Source: Rapidithrix thailandica
GTDB taxonomy: Bacteria; Bacteroidota; Bacteroidia; Cytophagales; Flammeovirgaceae
Length of the DNA stretch: 64,000 bases
Assembly (NCBI RefSeq): GCF_039710355.1
Contig: NZ_JBDKWZ010000016.1
Location: 62,001-126,000, forward strand
Reading direction: 5' to 3'
Part shown: positions 8,021-16,508 of the stretch, piece by piece
How positions within the stretch are numbered: the first letter of the stretch is position 1
How the letters are laid out: the number at the start of each line of letters is the position of its first letter
Translations under genes and position numbers: made by a program
Notes under the pieces: model-generated
The model's input: only the letters and a program-made list of their open reading frames with translations
Told to the model about the DNA's origin: nothing
The model's database searches: none

Positions 8021-8264
8021 GGGCTCATGAATTTTAGTGAAGAATGTTTATCTACTCAACAAGCATTCAGGAGCTGTAATTCAAGTCCAAGGAAACTTCT
8101 TTGATGGAATAAAGATCACATCCAATCTCAAATCCCTGGGTATGGGGAGAAAAGGAACGGGAGGTTAGTCCAACGTTTTTTCAGTGGGCCTTTTGGCTTG
8201 TTCGACCGGCTTATAACGAATGCTTTTCTTCTGAATGGGACCCGTATTTATCAACCAAAAACAA

Positions 8265-9424
8265 GTCTTAATCCTTCTTATAATGGACAATGCATTCTGA
8301 CAATATTGAAACTATACAATGTGAAAAAATAATATTCAAGTCTTAATCCTTCTTATAGTGGACAATGCATTCTGACGCACATACTATATTTAAAAATAAA
8401 GGTGACGTATTTTTAAAGTCTTAATCCTTCTTATAGTGGACAATGCATTCTGACACAATCCTTCTAAAGTCTACTTCTTTTAAGTAGTTTACAAGTCTTA
8501 ATCCTTCTTATAGTGGACAATGCATTCTGACAAGATAAGAAAAGACTTAAGCTTTTAGGGGGAAAGTCTTAATCCTTCTTATAGTGGACAATGCATTCTG
8601 ACTGCTTTAACTTATTAATCAACCTTAATCTTTAAAGAGTCTTAATCCTTCTTATAGTGGACAATGCATTCTGACCTGCCACAATAAGATCTAGGTATCA
8701 ATACCTGGACGATGTCTTAATCCTTCTTATAGTGGACAATGCATTCTGACACAAGATTATCAAAACAGATAGAGGACTGGAGAAAGTGAGTCTTAATCCT
8801 TCTTATAGTGGACAATGCATTCTGACGTACCATGGAAGTTCACGTCTACCTCCTTCGAAAATATGTCTTAATCCTTCTTATAGTGGACAATGCATTCTGA
8901 CCCTCTTTTGTCTTGCTCTTTTAAACCTTCTACCATTGTCTTAATCCTTCTTATAGTGGACAATGCATTCTGACTTTCCTGTAGCCAGATGGTTCCAAAG
9001 AAGTCTAGGAAGTGTCTTAATCCTTCTTATAGTGGACAATGCATTCTGACTCAACTTCCTTAAAGGACATTCCTTGCATGGAGATCTTGTCTTAATCCTT
9101 CTTATAGTGGACAATGCATTCTGACTCAACTTCCTTAAAGGACATTCCTTGCATGGAGATCTTGTCTTAATCCTTCTTATAGTGGACAATGCATTCTGAC
9201 GTCTGTATCCGTTCATAAGGTAGAGGACAGGAAATGTCTTAATCCTTCTTATAGTGGACAATGCATTCTGACATCTTCTTGGATTCTAGAGTTAGTTTAA
9301 CAGATTTTAGAGGTCTTAATCCTTCTTATAGTGGACAATGCATTCTGACCGTGCCCAAATCCCTGTTTTGAACAAACCTAATTTTGAGTCTTAATCCTTC
9401 TTATAGTGGACAATGCATTCTGAC
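8265..9424 (-). CRISPR. CRISPR array A: 16 repeats of 37 bp, 15 spacers
   Basis: The repeat on the plus strand begins GTCTTAATCCTTCTTATAGT and ends GGACAATGCATTCTGAC. Spacers are 34-41 bp. Repeat starts: 8265, 8340, 8418, 8495, 8566, 8639, 8714, 8790, 8865, 8938, 9014, 9089, 9164, 9236, 9313, 9388. The leftmost repeat has one change (ATAATGG), marking the trailer end, so the leader should lie to the right and transcription should run on the minus strand. In that orientation the repeat ends GGATTAAGAC, giving an 8-nt handle ATTAAGAC similar to the ATTGAAAS tags of type I/III systems. The spacers at 9051 and 9126 are identical. No cas gene is in the window. Confidence 0.93.
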
Positions 9425-9571
9425 AGCATTTTTTAGACCTCTTGATTATCAGTACTTTGCAAGTAAAAACTTTGAATAATTCTATTTGAAAACAAAATAA
9501 TCATACGTCTATACTCTTTTACCATTCCCAAAAATAGAACTTCTTTATGAAATAGAAAACCCCATTCAAAA
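9425..9571 (-). promoter_or_regulatory. Candidate leader of array A
   Basis: 147 bp of AT-rich sequence between the two arrays, adjoining the perfect (newest) end of array A. Position and composition are the only evidence. The equivalent position for array B is about 10174-10320. Confidence 0.35.
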
Positions 9572-10173
9572 GTCTATAACCCTTCTTATAGTGGATCGGG
9601 GGTTGCCTTCAACTACCTATCTGACACATTTACCATGTGGCTGATAATAGAATGTTTGATAAGTCTTAATCCTTCTTATAATGGATCGGGGGTTGCCTTC
9701 AACTACCTCTCTGACAAAAAGAAATTATAAAAGACTGGCAAGAGAATTACCCGGGTCTTAATCCTTCTTATAGTGGATGTGCCTCTCTGACTTAGCATTG
9801 AAGGCATGTGGGTTGACGATCTTGTGTTTGTCTTAATCCTTCTTATAATGGATCGGGGGTTGCCTTCAACTACCTCTCTGACGAAAACATCGAGAACCAA
9901 GTTAAAGAGTTGTTTAGTCTTAATCCTTCTTATAGTGGATGTGCCTCTCTGACATGTTTTAGTTAATAACATTTATAAAGAAATAAGCACGTCTTAATCC
10001 TTCTTATAGTGGATGTGCCTCTCTGACTCAAGCACCATTTTATACACCATTTCTTGTTTCGAGTCTTAATCCTTCTTATAGTGGATGTGCCTCTCTGACT
10101 GCCAGTGTGTGTATTAAGAGTTGGTGATTTTTTTCAGTCTTAATCCTTCTTATAGTGGATGTGCCTCTCTGAC
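9572..10173 (-). CRISPR. CRISPR array B: 8 repeats of two lengths (37 and 53-54 bp), 7 spacers
   Basis: All repeats share the first 23 bp with array A (GTCTTAATCC through GTGGA) and the last 6 (TCTGAC), but the middle differs. Five short repeats carry TGTGCC there (starts 9755, 9917, 9991, 10063, 10137). Three long ones carry a 22-bp middle beginning TCGGGGGTTGCC (9572-9625, 9663-9715, 9830-9882), and these interleave with short ones. Spacers are 34-39 bp. The leftmost repeat is degenerate at both ends, so the leader is probably to the right. The conserved part corresponds to the crRNA handle side. Confidence 0.9.
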
Positions 10174-10330
10174 CCGTTGCTCGATATAAGTAGCTGGAAA
10201 TAAGATATATGTATTGAAATTTTCCCGGAACAGAATCGAGTTTTTGGTCATTTTGCCTTTCTTTTCCTGAAAAATAAGCCCTATGGCTGAGAATTCCAAT
10301 AGATAGGTAGCATTCTTGTTACACGAGCAA

Positions 10331-10369
10331 AACCCAAAACCCCGGCGGGTAAAGCCGGGGTTTTGGGTT
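10331..10369 (-). terminator. Terminator of the 10392-10955 gene
   Basis: AACCCAAAACCCCGGC (10331-10346) and GCCGGGGTTTTGGGTT (10354-10369) form a 16-bp perfect stem just downstream of the minus-strand lipoprotein gene. Confidence 0.75.
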
Positions 10370-10391
10370 ATATCTCATACAAGTTTAGCTA

Positions 10392-10955
10392 TTACCTGAC
10401 ATTAACTTTTAAATCTTTGATATGATAGGAACTATCCTGTTCATGATATTTGAAGGTTGTTAAACAACTCATACTCTGTATAAGATCTGTGCTTTCTTTA
10501 TCATAACTACAAGGATTTTTAAAGGCATCATAATAACTAAAAATCTCATTTTGGAAGTTAGGATCTTGTATCTTTTTTAGTCTGTATTCTTTACCAAGCA
10601 ATACAATTCTGTGGTAATATTTATCACCATTTTTCCATATTTTTGCTTCATAATATGTACCTATATTGTACCCTTCTAGAATATGAATATCAGCACCTTC
10701 CTTAAAGGTTATTTTTTCACTTGAGACAATTTTCAATAGTTTATTCCTATGTTCATAATGTTGAATACCAGCTAAAGGAGAAGTTAGGTTGGGTAAAGAA
10801 GGACATTTTGCAAAAGCTTTATATGTAAGATTATCCCATTCTTGTACATTATGATAGGTAAAAGGTACAGATGGTTGTGTACAGCCTTGGGAAAAGGCTA
10901 TTACAAACAAAGTAATAATTGCGAAGAGCATTGTATTTATATGATTACTTTTCAT
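10392..10955 (-). CDS. Small lipoprotein of unknown function near the TssD-caspase locus
   Basis: 187 residues. The lipoprotein signal ends FSQGC (Cys25). I do not recognise the family. It has four further cysteines (AKCPSLPNL, KNPCSYDKE, SMSCLTTF) and a C-terminal half rich in Lys, Tyr and Phe. It lies downstream of, and in the same orientation as, the effector gene 12428-13666, but a hairpin terminator at 11010-11042 separates it from the two genes in between, so it may have its own promoter. An immunity or accessory role is inferred from position and export only. Confidence 0.6.
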   Translation of the reverse strand: MKSNHINTMLFAIITLFVIAFSQGCTQPSVPFTYHNVQEWDNLTYKAFAKCPSLPNLTSPLAGIQHYEHRNKLLKIVSSEKITFKEGADIHILEGYNIGTYYEAKIWKNGDKYYHRIVLLGKEYRLKKIQDPNFQNEIFSYYDAFKNPCSYDKESTDLIQSMSCLTTFKYHEQDSSYHIKDLKVNVR

Positions 10956-11009
10956 TTTTATTTCAACTTTGAATAGAGTCTGAAATGGCCTTTATATCCC
11001 TAAAAAAAT

Positions 11010-11042
11010 CACAAAACCCAGCGGTTAAAGCCGGGTTTTGTG
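11010..11042 (-). terminator. Terminator of the putative effector/immunity operon
   Basis: CACAAAACCC-a-GC and GC-c-GGGTTTTGTG flank a 7-nt loop, 10 bp after the stop of the 11053-11571 gene. Confidence 0.7.
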
Positions 11043-11052
11043 GGGTAATTAT

Positions 11053-11571
11053 TTAATCTTTGAGCGCAATCTTTGTATTAAAATCAATTAAAAAATAATC
11101 TACATGGCAATCACAAGGGAGAAGGTCTGCCGAATCAAAATTAACTATTTCGGCATCCGGGTAATTTTTAATATTTGATGGGGGCATAACTTCTAGTGAA
11201 TCCTGGTTTTTATGATATATAAATGAATGCATATAGTTTCCTGCATCTAATTTGATAGTTAGATCATAATATTGAAATCTTCCATAATCATATGTTTCAC
11301 ATATATACATGAAGTTTGCTTTGGGAAATGCTTCTTGAAAACTTTCCCGTTCACTGACAACCTGAATAATTCTTTCCCTTATTTTATTATTATCAAGCAT
11401 TTGAAATAGCTCCTCTCCCTGCCTCTGTCTTACTGGTATACAAGGCTCCAAGGCTTTTTTAGTTTGTGTTTTCCACTTGCTTACAATTTTTTCTTGATCA
11501 AGATGCACCGTATTGTTGCAGGAGGATGAGAGGAAAAATATTATTACACAAAATATTTTAAAGTAAGTCAT
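11053..11571 (-). CDS. Lipoprotein, candidate immunity factor
   Basis: 172 residues with a short lipoprotein signal ending FLSSSC (Cys18). No family recognised. It overlaps the preceding gene (11568-12422) by 4 nt in an ATGA arrangement, so the two are translated together. Both lie directly behind the TssD-caspase fusion. A periplasm-facing lipoprotein there is the usual form of T6SS immunity protein when the toxin acts in the periplasm. Visible features are an acidic-aromatic body (FMYICETYDYGRFQYYDL) and DLLPCDCHVDYFL near the end. Function is inferred from context only. Confidence 0.6.
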   Translation of the reverse strand: MTYFKIFCVIIFFLSSSCNNTVHLDQEKIVSKWKTQTKKALEPCIPVRQRQGEELFQMLDNNKIRERIIQVVSERESFQEAFPKANFMYICETYDYGRFQYYDLTIKLDAGNYMHSFIYHKNQDSLEVMPPSNIKNYPDAEIVNFDSADLLPCDCHVDYFLIDFNTKIALKD

Positions 11572-12422
11572 TTATATTGATACATTCCATTAAGCCATAA
11601 GTACTGTCCATCATCATACTGATCAGGATACAATCTACCGACTTCAATTAATTCTTGTCCTCCTGTTATTGGGAAGAAGTCCGGATTATATACATCCTCA
11701 ATATTAAAAAGTTGATAGAGGTTGGTCAAACTATACTTCTCTATATTATTGGGTATGGAAGTTTGCTCGAATACCTCCAAGTATTCAAAATCAAGAAAAT
11801 TATTATTTTCCTTTTTATAAACCATCCAAGTCCTGTAAAGGATTTTACTTTCAAATATTTTTAGTTTTTTGATGGGTCTTAGATCTGAACGCAATTCCAT
11901 AATATTATACAAAGTATTCATAGGCAGTGCCCCATCATCTACATAGTACCTGGTTAAAGAAAAGTAATACGCCTGTTCATCGACCAGTACAAAAAAACCT
12001 CCCACCCACATACCGGGTTCATCAAAATTCTCCTTCTCCCTTGAGGCATAATGGTAAGTGTAGCAAATCATAAAAGTGATACCCTCTACATAATAGAGGT
12101 AAAAATCGTTGTTCTGAAAATAATGATCTTTACTATACTGATTGATTCTGGTAATCCTGTTTTTCCTGTCTCTATATACTTCAAAATACTCTCTGGGACT
12201 TGTTGTGGGTGGGATTTTATAATCCGGTTTCATTTTCAAAAAGTCAAAATGAGCATAAGTCCCCATGTGAATGGTTTTTTGATCCGTATAGTTTTTTAAC
12301 TCACATATTTTATCAGCTTTTTCAAATACTTCTTTAATTAAAAGGTTTCCTCCTTTGTTTTTTTGAGAAAAGACAGGCAAAGAAAAAAATAAGCTTAGGA
12401 AAATTAGAAGATACTTTCTCAT
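11568..12422 (-). CDS. Exported protein, candidate immunity factor for the TssD-caspase effector
   Basis: 284 residues. Signal peptide I at the N-terminus (LSLFFSLPVFSQ). The start is only 5 bp after the effector's stop codon, and its own end overlaps the next lipoprotein gene. I do not recognise the family. The sequence is rich in Tyr/Phe and Asp/Glu, with YAHFDFLKMKPDYK, YHYASREKENFDEPGMWVGGFFVLVDEQ and a C-terminal SDLRPIKKLKIFESK stretch. Genes placed immediately behind a T6SS toxin and exported to the periplasm commonly encode cognate immunity. That role is inferred, not shown by sequence. Confidence 0.6.
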   Translation of the reverse strand: MRKYLLIFLSLFFSLPVFSQKNKGGNLLIKEVFEKADKICELKNYTDQKTIHMGTYAHFDFLKMKPDYKIPPTTSPREYFEVYRDRKNRITRINQYSKDHYFQNNDFYLYYVEGITFMICYTYHYASREKENFDEPGMWVGGFFVLVDEQAYYFSLTRYYVDDGALPMNTLYNIMELRSDLRPIKKLKIFESKILYRTWMVYKKENNNFLDFEYLEVFEQTSIPNNIEKYSLTNLYQLFNIEDVYNPDFFPITGGQELIEVGRLYPDQYDDGQYLWLNGMYQYK

Positions 12423-12427
12423 AGGAC

Positions 12428-13666
12428 TTAGCGATTGTGTCTTATTACATTATTAGGTATTTTGGTGGCATCCAAATAGACAAATGGCCGGGGTCCTGTG
12501 CTTTTTAAAAGAAAACCAACAGAATATTTAGGCACATAAGGTTTCCCATCTATAAACTTCATAAACCCTTTATTTAAACTTGAAGGCTTTGTGAGATTAG
12601 TTTCTAATAGTTTTTGATGGTAAGCTTTCGCCGAATTATCATGGTTCATCCAAACGGTTTTACCTTTAAACTCCGGAAGGGATGTCAAGGACTGACCCAA
12701 ACTACCTCCTCCTCTTGGGTTAAAGGTTCCCCCTCCACATCCTGTAAAAAAGATAGTCCCTCCTGTTTTTACCATTTTGGCAAGATCCTGTATGGATAAA
12801 ACTGCCATTAATCTTCCTGAATGGGTTAATACATCTTTTTTCATTTTTTCAACTGCATCACTATTAAGTAACCTAGCTCCCCCACTTAAAGAAGCATTTG
12901 GGTAACCAAAGGTTACTACTGCCAAAGCACTCGCTCCAGATCCATGTGACCTTAACACTAAGGTTGTAAGTTTGGATAGTCCGGTTTCTGTTAAATATGC
13001 TTTTGTTTTTTCAACCGCTTCCTCCAAGGTATTTGCAAGAATAAAATCCCAATTAACATTATCTACTGCCTTATCAAAATTCCTTTTTAGTTCTGTATCA
13101 TACCCAATGATAAGATGTCCTTTTCCTCTCCACTTATTTTGAGTTGTACCCTCTTCTTCCTTCTTTTCAGCCTCCGAATCTTCCACTACCGGCCCCAACA
13201 CATTCCCGGCTCCAGCGGTCAAATTATCGTAAGGATCGGTTAATGGGGTTGGCTCCGTCTTCACGCTCAAATCCGTTTCCTTCCAGTAGTGTTCCAGGAT
13301 TTTGTACCCTCCATCGTAGAGGATGGCCGGAGAGAGTTTGATTTGGGTCATCATGGGTTCCCCGTTTACCCCGTTGAAGTGGTTTTTGAAAAAGACGCAG
13401 TGTACATCGTACAGCTCAAACACCCGGCTTTTGCTGTCCTGTGTCACCGGAGAGACGACAATCTTTACCTTTTTCACCATATCCATACCCACCGACCAGG
13501 CGAAAAAGCTTTGATCCGAGGTGGTTTCAAAAGTAATGTCAAAAATCGTCCCGTTAGGTTTTCCCATGGGTTTGCCGTGTTCGTCTACCGAACGGGTAAA
13601 CCGGAATTTGAAGTCAAGAATGGTAACTTCCTTGTCCTCAACATACATTTTAGCGATTAGACTCAT
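12428..13666 (-). CDS. TssD (Hcp-like T6SS tube protein) fused to a caspase-like cysteine-peptidase domain
   Basis: 412 residues from ATG 13666 (MSLIAKMYVEDKE). The same start sequence opens the second TssD at 62573, which fixes the start; an in-frame ATG at 13765 adds 33 unrelated residues. Residues 1-131 are a Bacteroidota TssD: IFDITFETTSDQSFFAW, VFELYDVHCVFFKNHF, MTQIKLSPAIL. Residues about 132-178 are an acidic/Thr-rich linker. Residues about 180-412 show a caspase/CHAT-like layout: beta strand LTTLVLRS-His241-GSGAS and strand GGTIFFTG-Cys310-GGG, a plausible His/Cys dyad. A tube subunit with a catalytic extension would be a specialised T6SS effector. The gene is followed 5 bp on by an exported protein. 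The TssD part is confident; the peptidase fold is inferred from motifs. Confidence 0.8.
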   Translation of the reverse strand: MSLIAKMYVEDKEVTILDFKFRFTRSVDEHGKPMGKPNGTIFDITFETTSDQSFFAWSVGMDMVKKVKIVVSPVTQDSKSRVFELYDVHCVFFKNHFNGVNGEPMMTQIKLSPAILYDGGYKILEHYWKETDLSVKTEPTPLTDPYDNLTAGAGNVLGPVVEDSEAEKKEEEGTTQNKWRGKGHLIIGYDTELKRNFDKAVDNVNWDFILANTLEEAVEKTKAYLTETGLSKLTTLVLRSHGSGASALAVVTFGYPNASLSGGARLLNSDAVEKMKKDVLTHSGRLMAVLSIQDLAKMVKTGGTIFFTGCGGGTFNPRGGGSLGQSLTSLPEFKGKTVWMNHDNSAKAYHQKLLETNLTKPSSLNKGFMKFIDGKPYVPKYSVGFLLKSTGPRPFVYLDATKIPNNVIRHNR

Positions 13667-13699
13667 TGCGAAGAATAGTATTTTACGGTTATAATTGCT

Positions 13700-13860
13700 G
13701 GTTTTCCGGTAAATGTATAAAACTTTTCCAAGAATACAAATGCGTAGTAAGCGGTAAGTTTTCAAAATAGGTTTGTACTAACGGGCAAGTGAGGCTGTAT
13801 AAAAAAGAAAAAGCAAACCTATTGGCTTGCTTCTCTCTTAAAGTACAATTCCCCTTAGTA
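13700..13860 (-). repeat. Upstream region shared with the second tssD locus, with hairpin
   Basis: Several blocks recur upstream of the 62573 tssD in the same order: GGTAAATGTATAAAAC, GAGGCTGTATAAAAAAG, AAAAAGCAAACC, TGGCTTGCTT and TACAATTCCC. The AAGCAAACC/GGCTTGCTT hairpin here is at about 13811-13832. Conservation outside the coding part suggests a shared promoter/5' UTR duplicated with the gene; the matching copy is at about 62610-62760. Confidence 0.6.
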
Positions 13861-13889
13861 ATGAATGAGTAGGGAGTATAGGTAAATAT

Positions 13890-14047
13890 TGGTAATTAAT
13901 TTATCTCTAATTCAAATTCCTCTAAAACATGATGCCCTACCTTTTATCGGCTTCGTGACTGACCTGTACCCCTCAAAGGAATTACGGAAAACAATATACC
14001 AAGGAGCAGGTTCGGATTTCGTTAAAAAACAATTGCTTCTTGCATAA
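13890..14047 (+). other. Short open frame of unknown origin, possible gene remnant
   Basis: A plus-strand frame reads protein-like sequence (LPFIGFVTDLYPSKELRK, then TIYQGAGSDFVKKQL) to a TAA at 14045-14047, with no ATG and no recognisable beginning. It could be the end of a decayed gene between tssD and galM, or chance. Confidence 0.2.
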
Positions 14048-14110
14048 GCCTGCCAACACAAACTACTAATTGAAAATCTCCTTATCCATCCGGAAGGTTG
14101 CGCGGCAGAT

Positions 14111-15187
14111 TTACCTATCATTGCTCTCCACAAGAAATTGATACACCGTGGTTTGATGATATTCTTTTCCCGGTGTCAAGACGGTACTGGGAAAATGCGG
14201 TTTGTTGGGAGAGTCCGGATAGTGTTGGGCTTCCAGAGCGATGCCTTCCCTGTCTTTGAGGACTTGTTGGTTTTTAACTTTTGTGCCCTCCAGCCAGTTG
14301 CCCGTGTAGACTTGCAGACCGGGTTCTGTGGTGTGCATCATCACTTTCCTTCCGGTGCTTTCCTCCGAAAGAATGGCAGCAAGCCCTAGTACTCCATAAG
14401 GTTTGTTCAAGACGAAGTTATGGTCATATCCCTTTCCGTGACGCAATTGTAAGTCCTCCTCTTCTATGTCGTTCCCTATACGTTTGGCTTGGGTAAAGTC
14501 CATCGGGCTATTGCGTACCGACTTGATTTCTCCGGTAGGGATGGCTGTTTCGTCACAAGGGGTGAAAAACCGGGCATTGAGCTGAAGTTTGTGATCCAGA
14601 ATGGAACCTTGTCCTTTTAAATTAAAATAAGCGTGATTGGTCAAGTTAACCACCGTGGTTTTATCCGTTTTTGCCCGATAATGGATTTTCAACTCATTTT
14701 GATTGGTAAAAATATATTCGACCGTAAGAGAGAGGTTTCCCGGATAGCCTTCTTCGCCATCTTGGCTTAAGTGATAAAGTTGTAAGCCTACATACTCTTC
14801 GGTTTGAATGATTTTCGCATCCCAAACCGCTTTATCAAAACCCTCCAAACCTCCATGCAGATGGTTGGGGCCATTATTAACGGCAAATTTATAGATTTGA
14901 TTATCGATATGGCATTCCCCTTTGGCAATCCTATTGGCATAGCGCCCCACAATGGCGCCCAGAAAAGGATGCTCTTCTTGGTATGCCTCCAATGAATCCC
15001 TGCCCCATACAATGTCTTGCCATTGACCGTTTCTATCCGGACAAAAAAGACTTACCCAAATGCCTCCGTAATTGGTGATTTCGGCTTTGAGTCCTTGGGT
15101 ATTTGTTAAGGTAAATAAAAAGACCTCTTTTCCTCTAACGTTTCCCCAGGAAGTTTTTTGAATAGTGGCTATCGGCTTTGCCCTCAT
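14111..15187 (-). CDS. galM: Aldose 1-epimerase (galactose mutarotase)
   Basis: 358 residues. It interconverts alpha and beta anomers of galactose, feeding galactokinase in the Leloir pathway. Motifs: ITNYGGIWVSLFCPD near the N-terminus, VGRYANRIAKG (about 80-90), NNGPNHLHGGLEGFDK with substrate-binding His, LTNHAYFNLKG with the catalytic His, and ALEAQHYPDSPNKPHFPST with the catalytic Glu near the end. Length is normal for the family. It is last in the galK-galT-galM order on the minus strand, 213 bp after galT. No signal peptide, so cytoplasmic. Confidence 0.92.
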   Translation of the reverse strand: MRAKPIATIQKTSWGNVRGKEVFLFTLTNTQGLKAEITNYGGIWVSLFCPDRNGQWQDIVWGRDSLEAYQEEHPFLGAIVGRYANRIAKGECHIDNQIYKFAVNNGPNHLHGGLEGFDKAVWDAKIIQTEEYVGLQLYHLSQDGEEGYPGNLSLTVEYIFTNQNELKIHYRAKTDKTTVVNLTNHAYFNLKGQGSILDHKLQLNARFFTPCDETAIPTGEIKSVRNSPMDFTQAKRIGNDIEEEDLQLRHGKGYDHNFVLNKPYGVLGLAAILSEESTGRKVMMHTTEPGLQVYTGNWLEGTKVKNQQVLKDREGIALEAQHYPDSPNKPHFPSTVLTPGKEYHQTTVYQFLVESNDR

Positions 15188-15400
15188 AGTGGTTCATTGG
15201 TTGTTTTAATACAAAAAAATATCTTGTGTATAGTACAAGATAGTGAATTGAAAAATAAAACTAACAGGATACTAAGACGAACAAATGAAATGATTCCTTA
15301 ACCCACTAAGACTCATGTATTTGATTGCGCTTACACCTGTTAGTCGAAATAGATAGTATGTGTATGTATTCTAATTTTGTGAATAACGATTACGAAAAAG

Positions 15401-16453
15401 TTATCTCTGTTTATAGTGTACTTTTGATAGTTCTCTTAACCGGGCCGCACTGGATTCTGCGGAGATATCCCGTTGCGGAGTCGCCAACATTTCATATCCT
15501 ACCATAAATTTCTTTACCGTAGCCGATCGCAACAAAGGTGGTAGAAACAGCATATGCAGATGCCAGGCTGCATGGGCTTGTCCATCGCTTGGGGCCTGAT
15601 GGATACCTGCGGAATAAGGAAATGAAGTTTCGAACAAATTGTCGTACATCACTCCTAATTGCTTGTAGGCATCGGCAAAGGCCAGTTTTTCTTCTTCGCT
15701 GAGGTCAATTACTCTGGAAACGGCTCTTTTGGGAATAAGCATGGCCTCGTAAGGCCATACGGCCCAATAGGGCACCAAGCCTACAAAATGTTCATTCTCA
15801 AATAGAATACGGGTTTGCTTTTCCAATTCCATTTTCAGGTAATCGGAAAGAAGTGTGCGCCCATGTGCATTCCAATATTCTTGTTGGCGGTACTGTTTTT
15901 TAGCCGGAATATCGGGTAGGGTATGTTGTGCCCACACTTGCCCGTGAGGATGAGGGTTGGAACATCCCATGACCGCGCCTTTATTTTCAAAAATCTGTAT
16001 ATAATTGACAAAGTCTATCTTTCCCAGATCGGAGTACTCTTGGCACCAAAGGTCTACTACCTGTTTGATGGCGCTGACTTCCATTTCGGGAATGGTCAGG
16101 TTATGTTGAGGAGAGAAACAAATGACCCTGCAAATTCCCTGTTCGCTTTTTGCCCTGAACAGGCCGTTGCCTTCTTCTACTTCTCCTTTGGGAACGCCTT
16201 CTACCAAAGCCGCAAAATCATTGGTAAACGCATAAGTAGCTGTGTACTCCGGATTGACTACACCATTCGCCCTGGTATTTCCCGTACAGAGATAACAGTT
16301 CGGGTCATGTGCAGGACGTTTTTCCTCTTCCGCTTTTTCTACCTGCCCTTGCCAGGGGCGCTTGGTACGGTGTGGTGACACCTGCACCCATTCCCCGGTG
16401 AGCGGATTATATCTTCTATGAGAATGTTCGTTGGGGTTAAAGCCTTGCATCAC
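15401..16453 (-). CDS. galT: Galactose-1-phosphate uridylyltransferase
   Basis: 350 residues. It transfers UMP from UDP-glucose to galactose-1-phosphate in the Leloir pathway. Seen: N-terminal RRYNPLTGEWVQVSPHR, zinc-ligand Cys pair in DPNCYLCTGN (about 51-60), SNPHPHGQVWA (about 165-175) with the HPHGQ motif whose central His carries the uridylyl group, and C-terminal HLHMLFLPPLLRSAT. Two ATG codons stand in tandem at the start. galK ends 55 bp upstream on the same strand, so it is almost certainly co-transcribed with galK. Confidence 0.94.
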   Translation of the reverse strand: MMQGFNPNEHSHRRYNPLTGEWVQVSPHRTKRPWQGQVEKAEEEKRPAHDPNCYLCTGNTRANGVVNPEYTATYAFTNDFAALVEGVPKGEVEEGNGLFRAKSEQGICRVICFSPQHNLTIPEMEVSAIKQVVDLWCQEYSDLGKIDFVNYIQIFENKGAVMGCSNPHPHGQVWAQHTLPDIPAKKQYRQQEYWNAHGRTLLSDYLKMELEKQTRILFENEHFVGLVPYWAVWPYEAMLIPKRAVSRVIDLSEEEKLAFADAYKQLGVMYDNLFETSFPYSAGIHQAPSDGQAHAAWHLHMLFLPPLLRSATVKKFMVGYEMLATPQRDISAESSAARLRELSKVHYKQR

Positions 16454-16508
16454 TTTTATAGTTGTATAGATGTCAATGTTTTGGAGTTAGTTTTTGTTGT
16501 TTGTTTGA

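Noticed and set aside
8021..8264. cas genes adjoining the arrays
   Set aside because: Neither flank encodes Cas-like proteins; the neighbours are lipoproteins and the T6SS effector locus.
8941..9972. Minus-strand reading frames across the arrays with repeated STIRRIKT-type peptides
   Set aside because: They are translations of the CRISPR repeats; the repeated unit is nucleotide-level and the spacers encode nothing consistent.
13912..14133. Minus-strand 73-codon frame after galM
   Set aside because: It overlaps the end of galM in another frame and lacks protein-like composition.
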